A stretch of 5,945 bases of DNA from NCBI GenBank assembly GCA_003663175.1, contig QMZM01000063.1:1-5945 (forward strand). Reading direction: 5' to 3'. This document shows, in pieces, positions 5,801-5,945 of the stretch. A program made the position numbers and the translations under genes. The notes below the pieces were generated by a model. The model ran no database searches and had not been told where the DNA came from. It saw nothing but the letters and a program-made list of their open reading frames with translations. This stretch comes from Candidatus Altarchaeales archaeon. GTDB taxonomy: Archaea > Altiarchaeota > Altiarchaeia > IMC4 > QMZM01. Numbering within the stretch: the stretch's first letter is position 1; each line of letters begins with the position of its first letter.

Positions 5801-5945
5801 CATTATCAAAGGGAAGTGGATGAATATGACAGAAAATATGGATGGGATGTGGATAGAGCAAGCCATATTGTGTTGCATATGGCAGAGGAACTCGGTGAGA
5901 TAGCAAGATTGATCCTGAGGAATGAAGGTTATAAGACGGAAAAAT
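5786..5945 (+). CDS. MazG-like nucleotide pyrophosphohydrolase, 3' partial
   Basis: The ATG at 5786 opens 53 codons that run off the right edge. The residues MKKLNHYQREVDEY (1-14) and HMAEELGEIARLIL (31-44) match the first helices of the all-alpha MazG-like NTP pyrophosphohydrolase superfamily, which hydrolyses nucleoside triphosphates to monophosphates and pyrophosphate and can clear non-canonical or excess nucleotides. The glutamates of EELGE (34, 35, 38) form the first half of the expected magnesium site; the second acidic motif would lie past the window. No Shine-Dalgarno sequence precedes the start, and the closeness to the divergent truD start suggests a leaderless message. The substrate cannot be told from this fragment. 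A dUTPase or HisE-type member of the same superfamily is possible but less like this sequence. Confidence 0.85.
   Translation, partial: MKKLNHYQREVDEYDRKYGWDVDRASHIVLHMAEELGEIARLILRNEGYKTEK

Overview
The window looks like a compact, A+T-rich stretch of chromosome from a euryarchaeon-like archaeon. The evidence is a two-ring CDC48/VAT ATPase with an archaeal N-domain and an HbYX-like C-terminus, a TruD of archaeal length, a fused NAD(P)HX repair enzyme, TATA-like boxes at bacterial-unusual positions just upstream of starts, and no convincing Shine-Dalgarno sequence before any start. I cannot assign a lineage more precisely from sequence alone.

Layout. Bases 1-428 (+) are the 3' part of a gene whose product is almost entirely helical, built partly on a 21-bp tandem repeat encoding RSVELGE heptads. 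After a 48-bp convergent gap come four genes on the minus strand. Read in transcription order they are truD (tRNA pseudouridine-13 synthase, 5767-4538), cdc48/VAT (4474-2297), nnr (NAD(P)HX epimerase/dehydratase, 2304-901) and a small uncharacterised gene (899-477) whose product resembles a PD-(D/E)XK nuclease-fold protein. cdc48 and nnr overlap by 8 bp, and nnr and the small gene are 1 bp apart, so these three form a tight, probably translationally coupled operon with its own TATA-like box in the 63-bp truD-cdc48 gap. At the right edge (+), a MazG-like nucleotide pyrophosphohydrolase starts 18 bp from the truD start, divergently, and runs off the window.

How the genes may work together. The common thread is maintenance. 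CDC48 unfolds damaged or tagged proteins for the 20S proteasome, Nnr repairs hydrated nicotinamide cofactors that form spontaneously (faster with heat or acid), MazG-like enzymes clear unwanted nucleotides, and TruD modifies tRNA. This grouping is my inference; the individual enzyme assignments for truD, cdc48 and nnr are strong.

I see no mobile element, CRISPR array, rRNA or tRNA gene. Most of the window is ordinary housekeeping sequence. The less explained parts are the heptad-repeat protein at the left edge and the small nuclease-fold-like gene at the operon's end. I found no clear evidence of a wholly new system.
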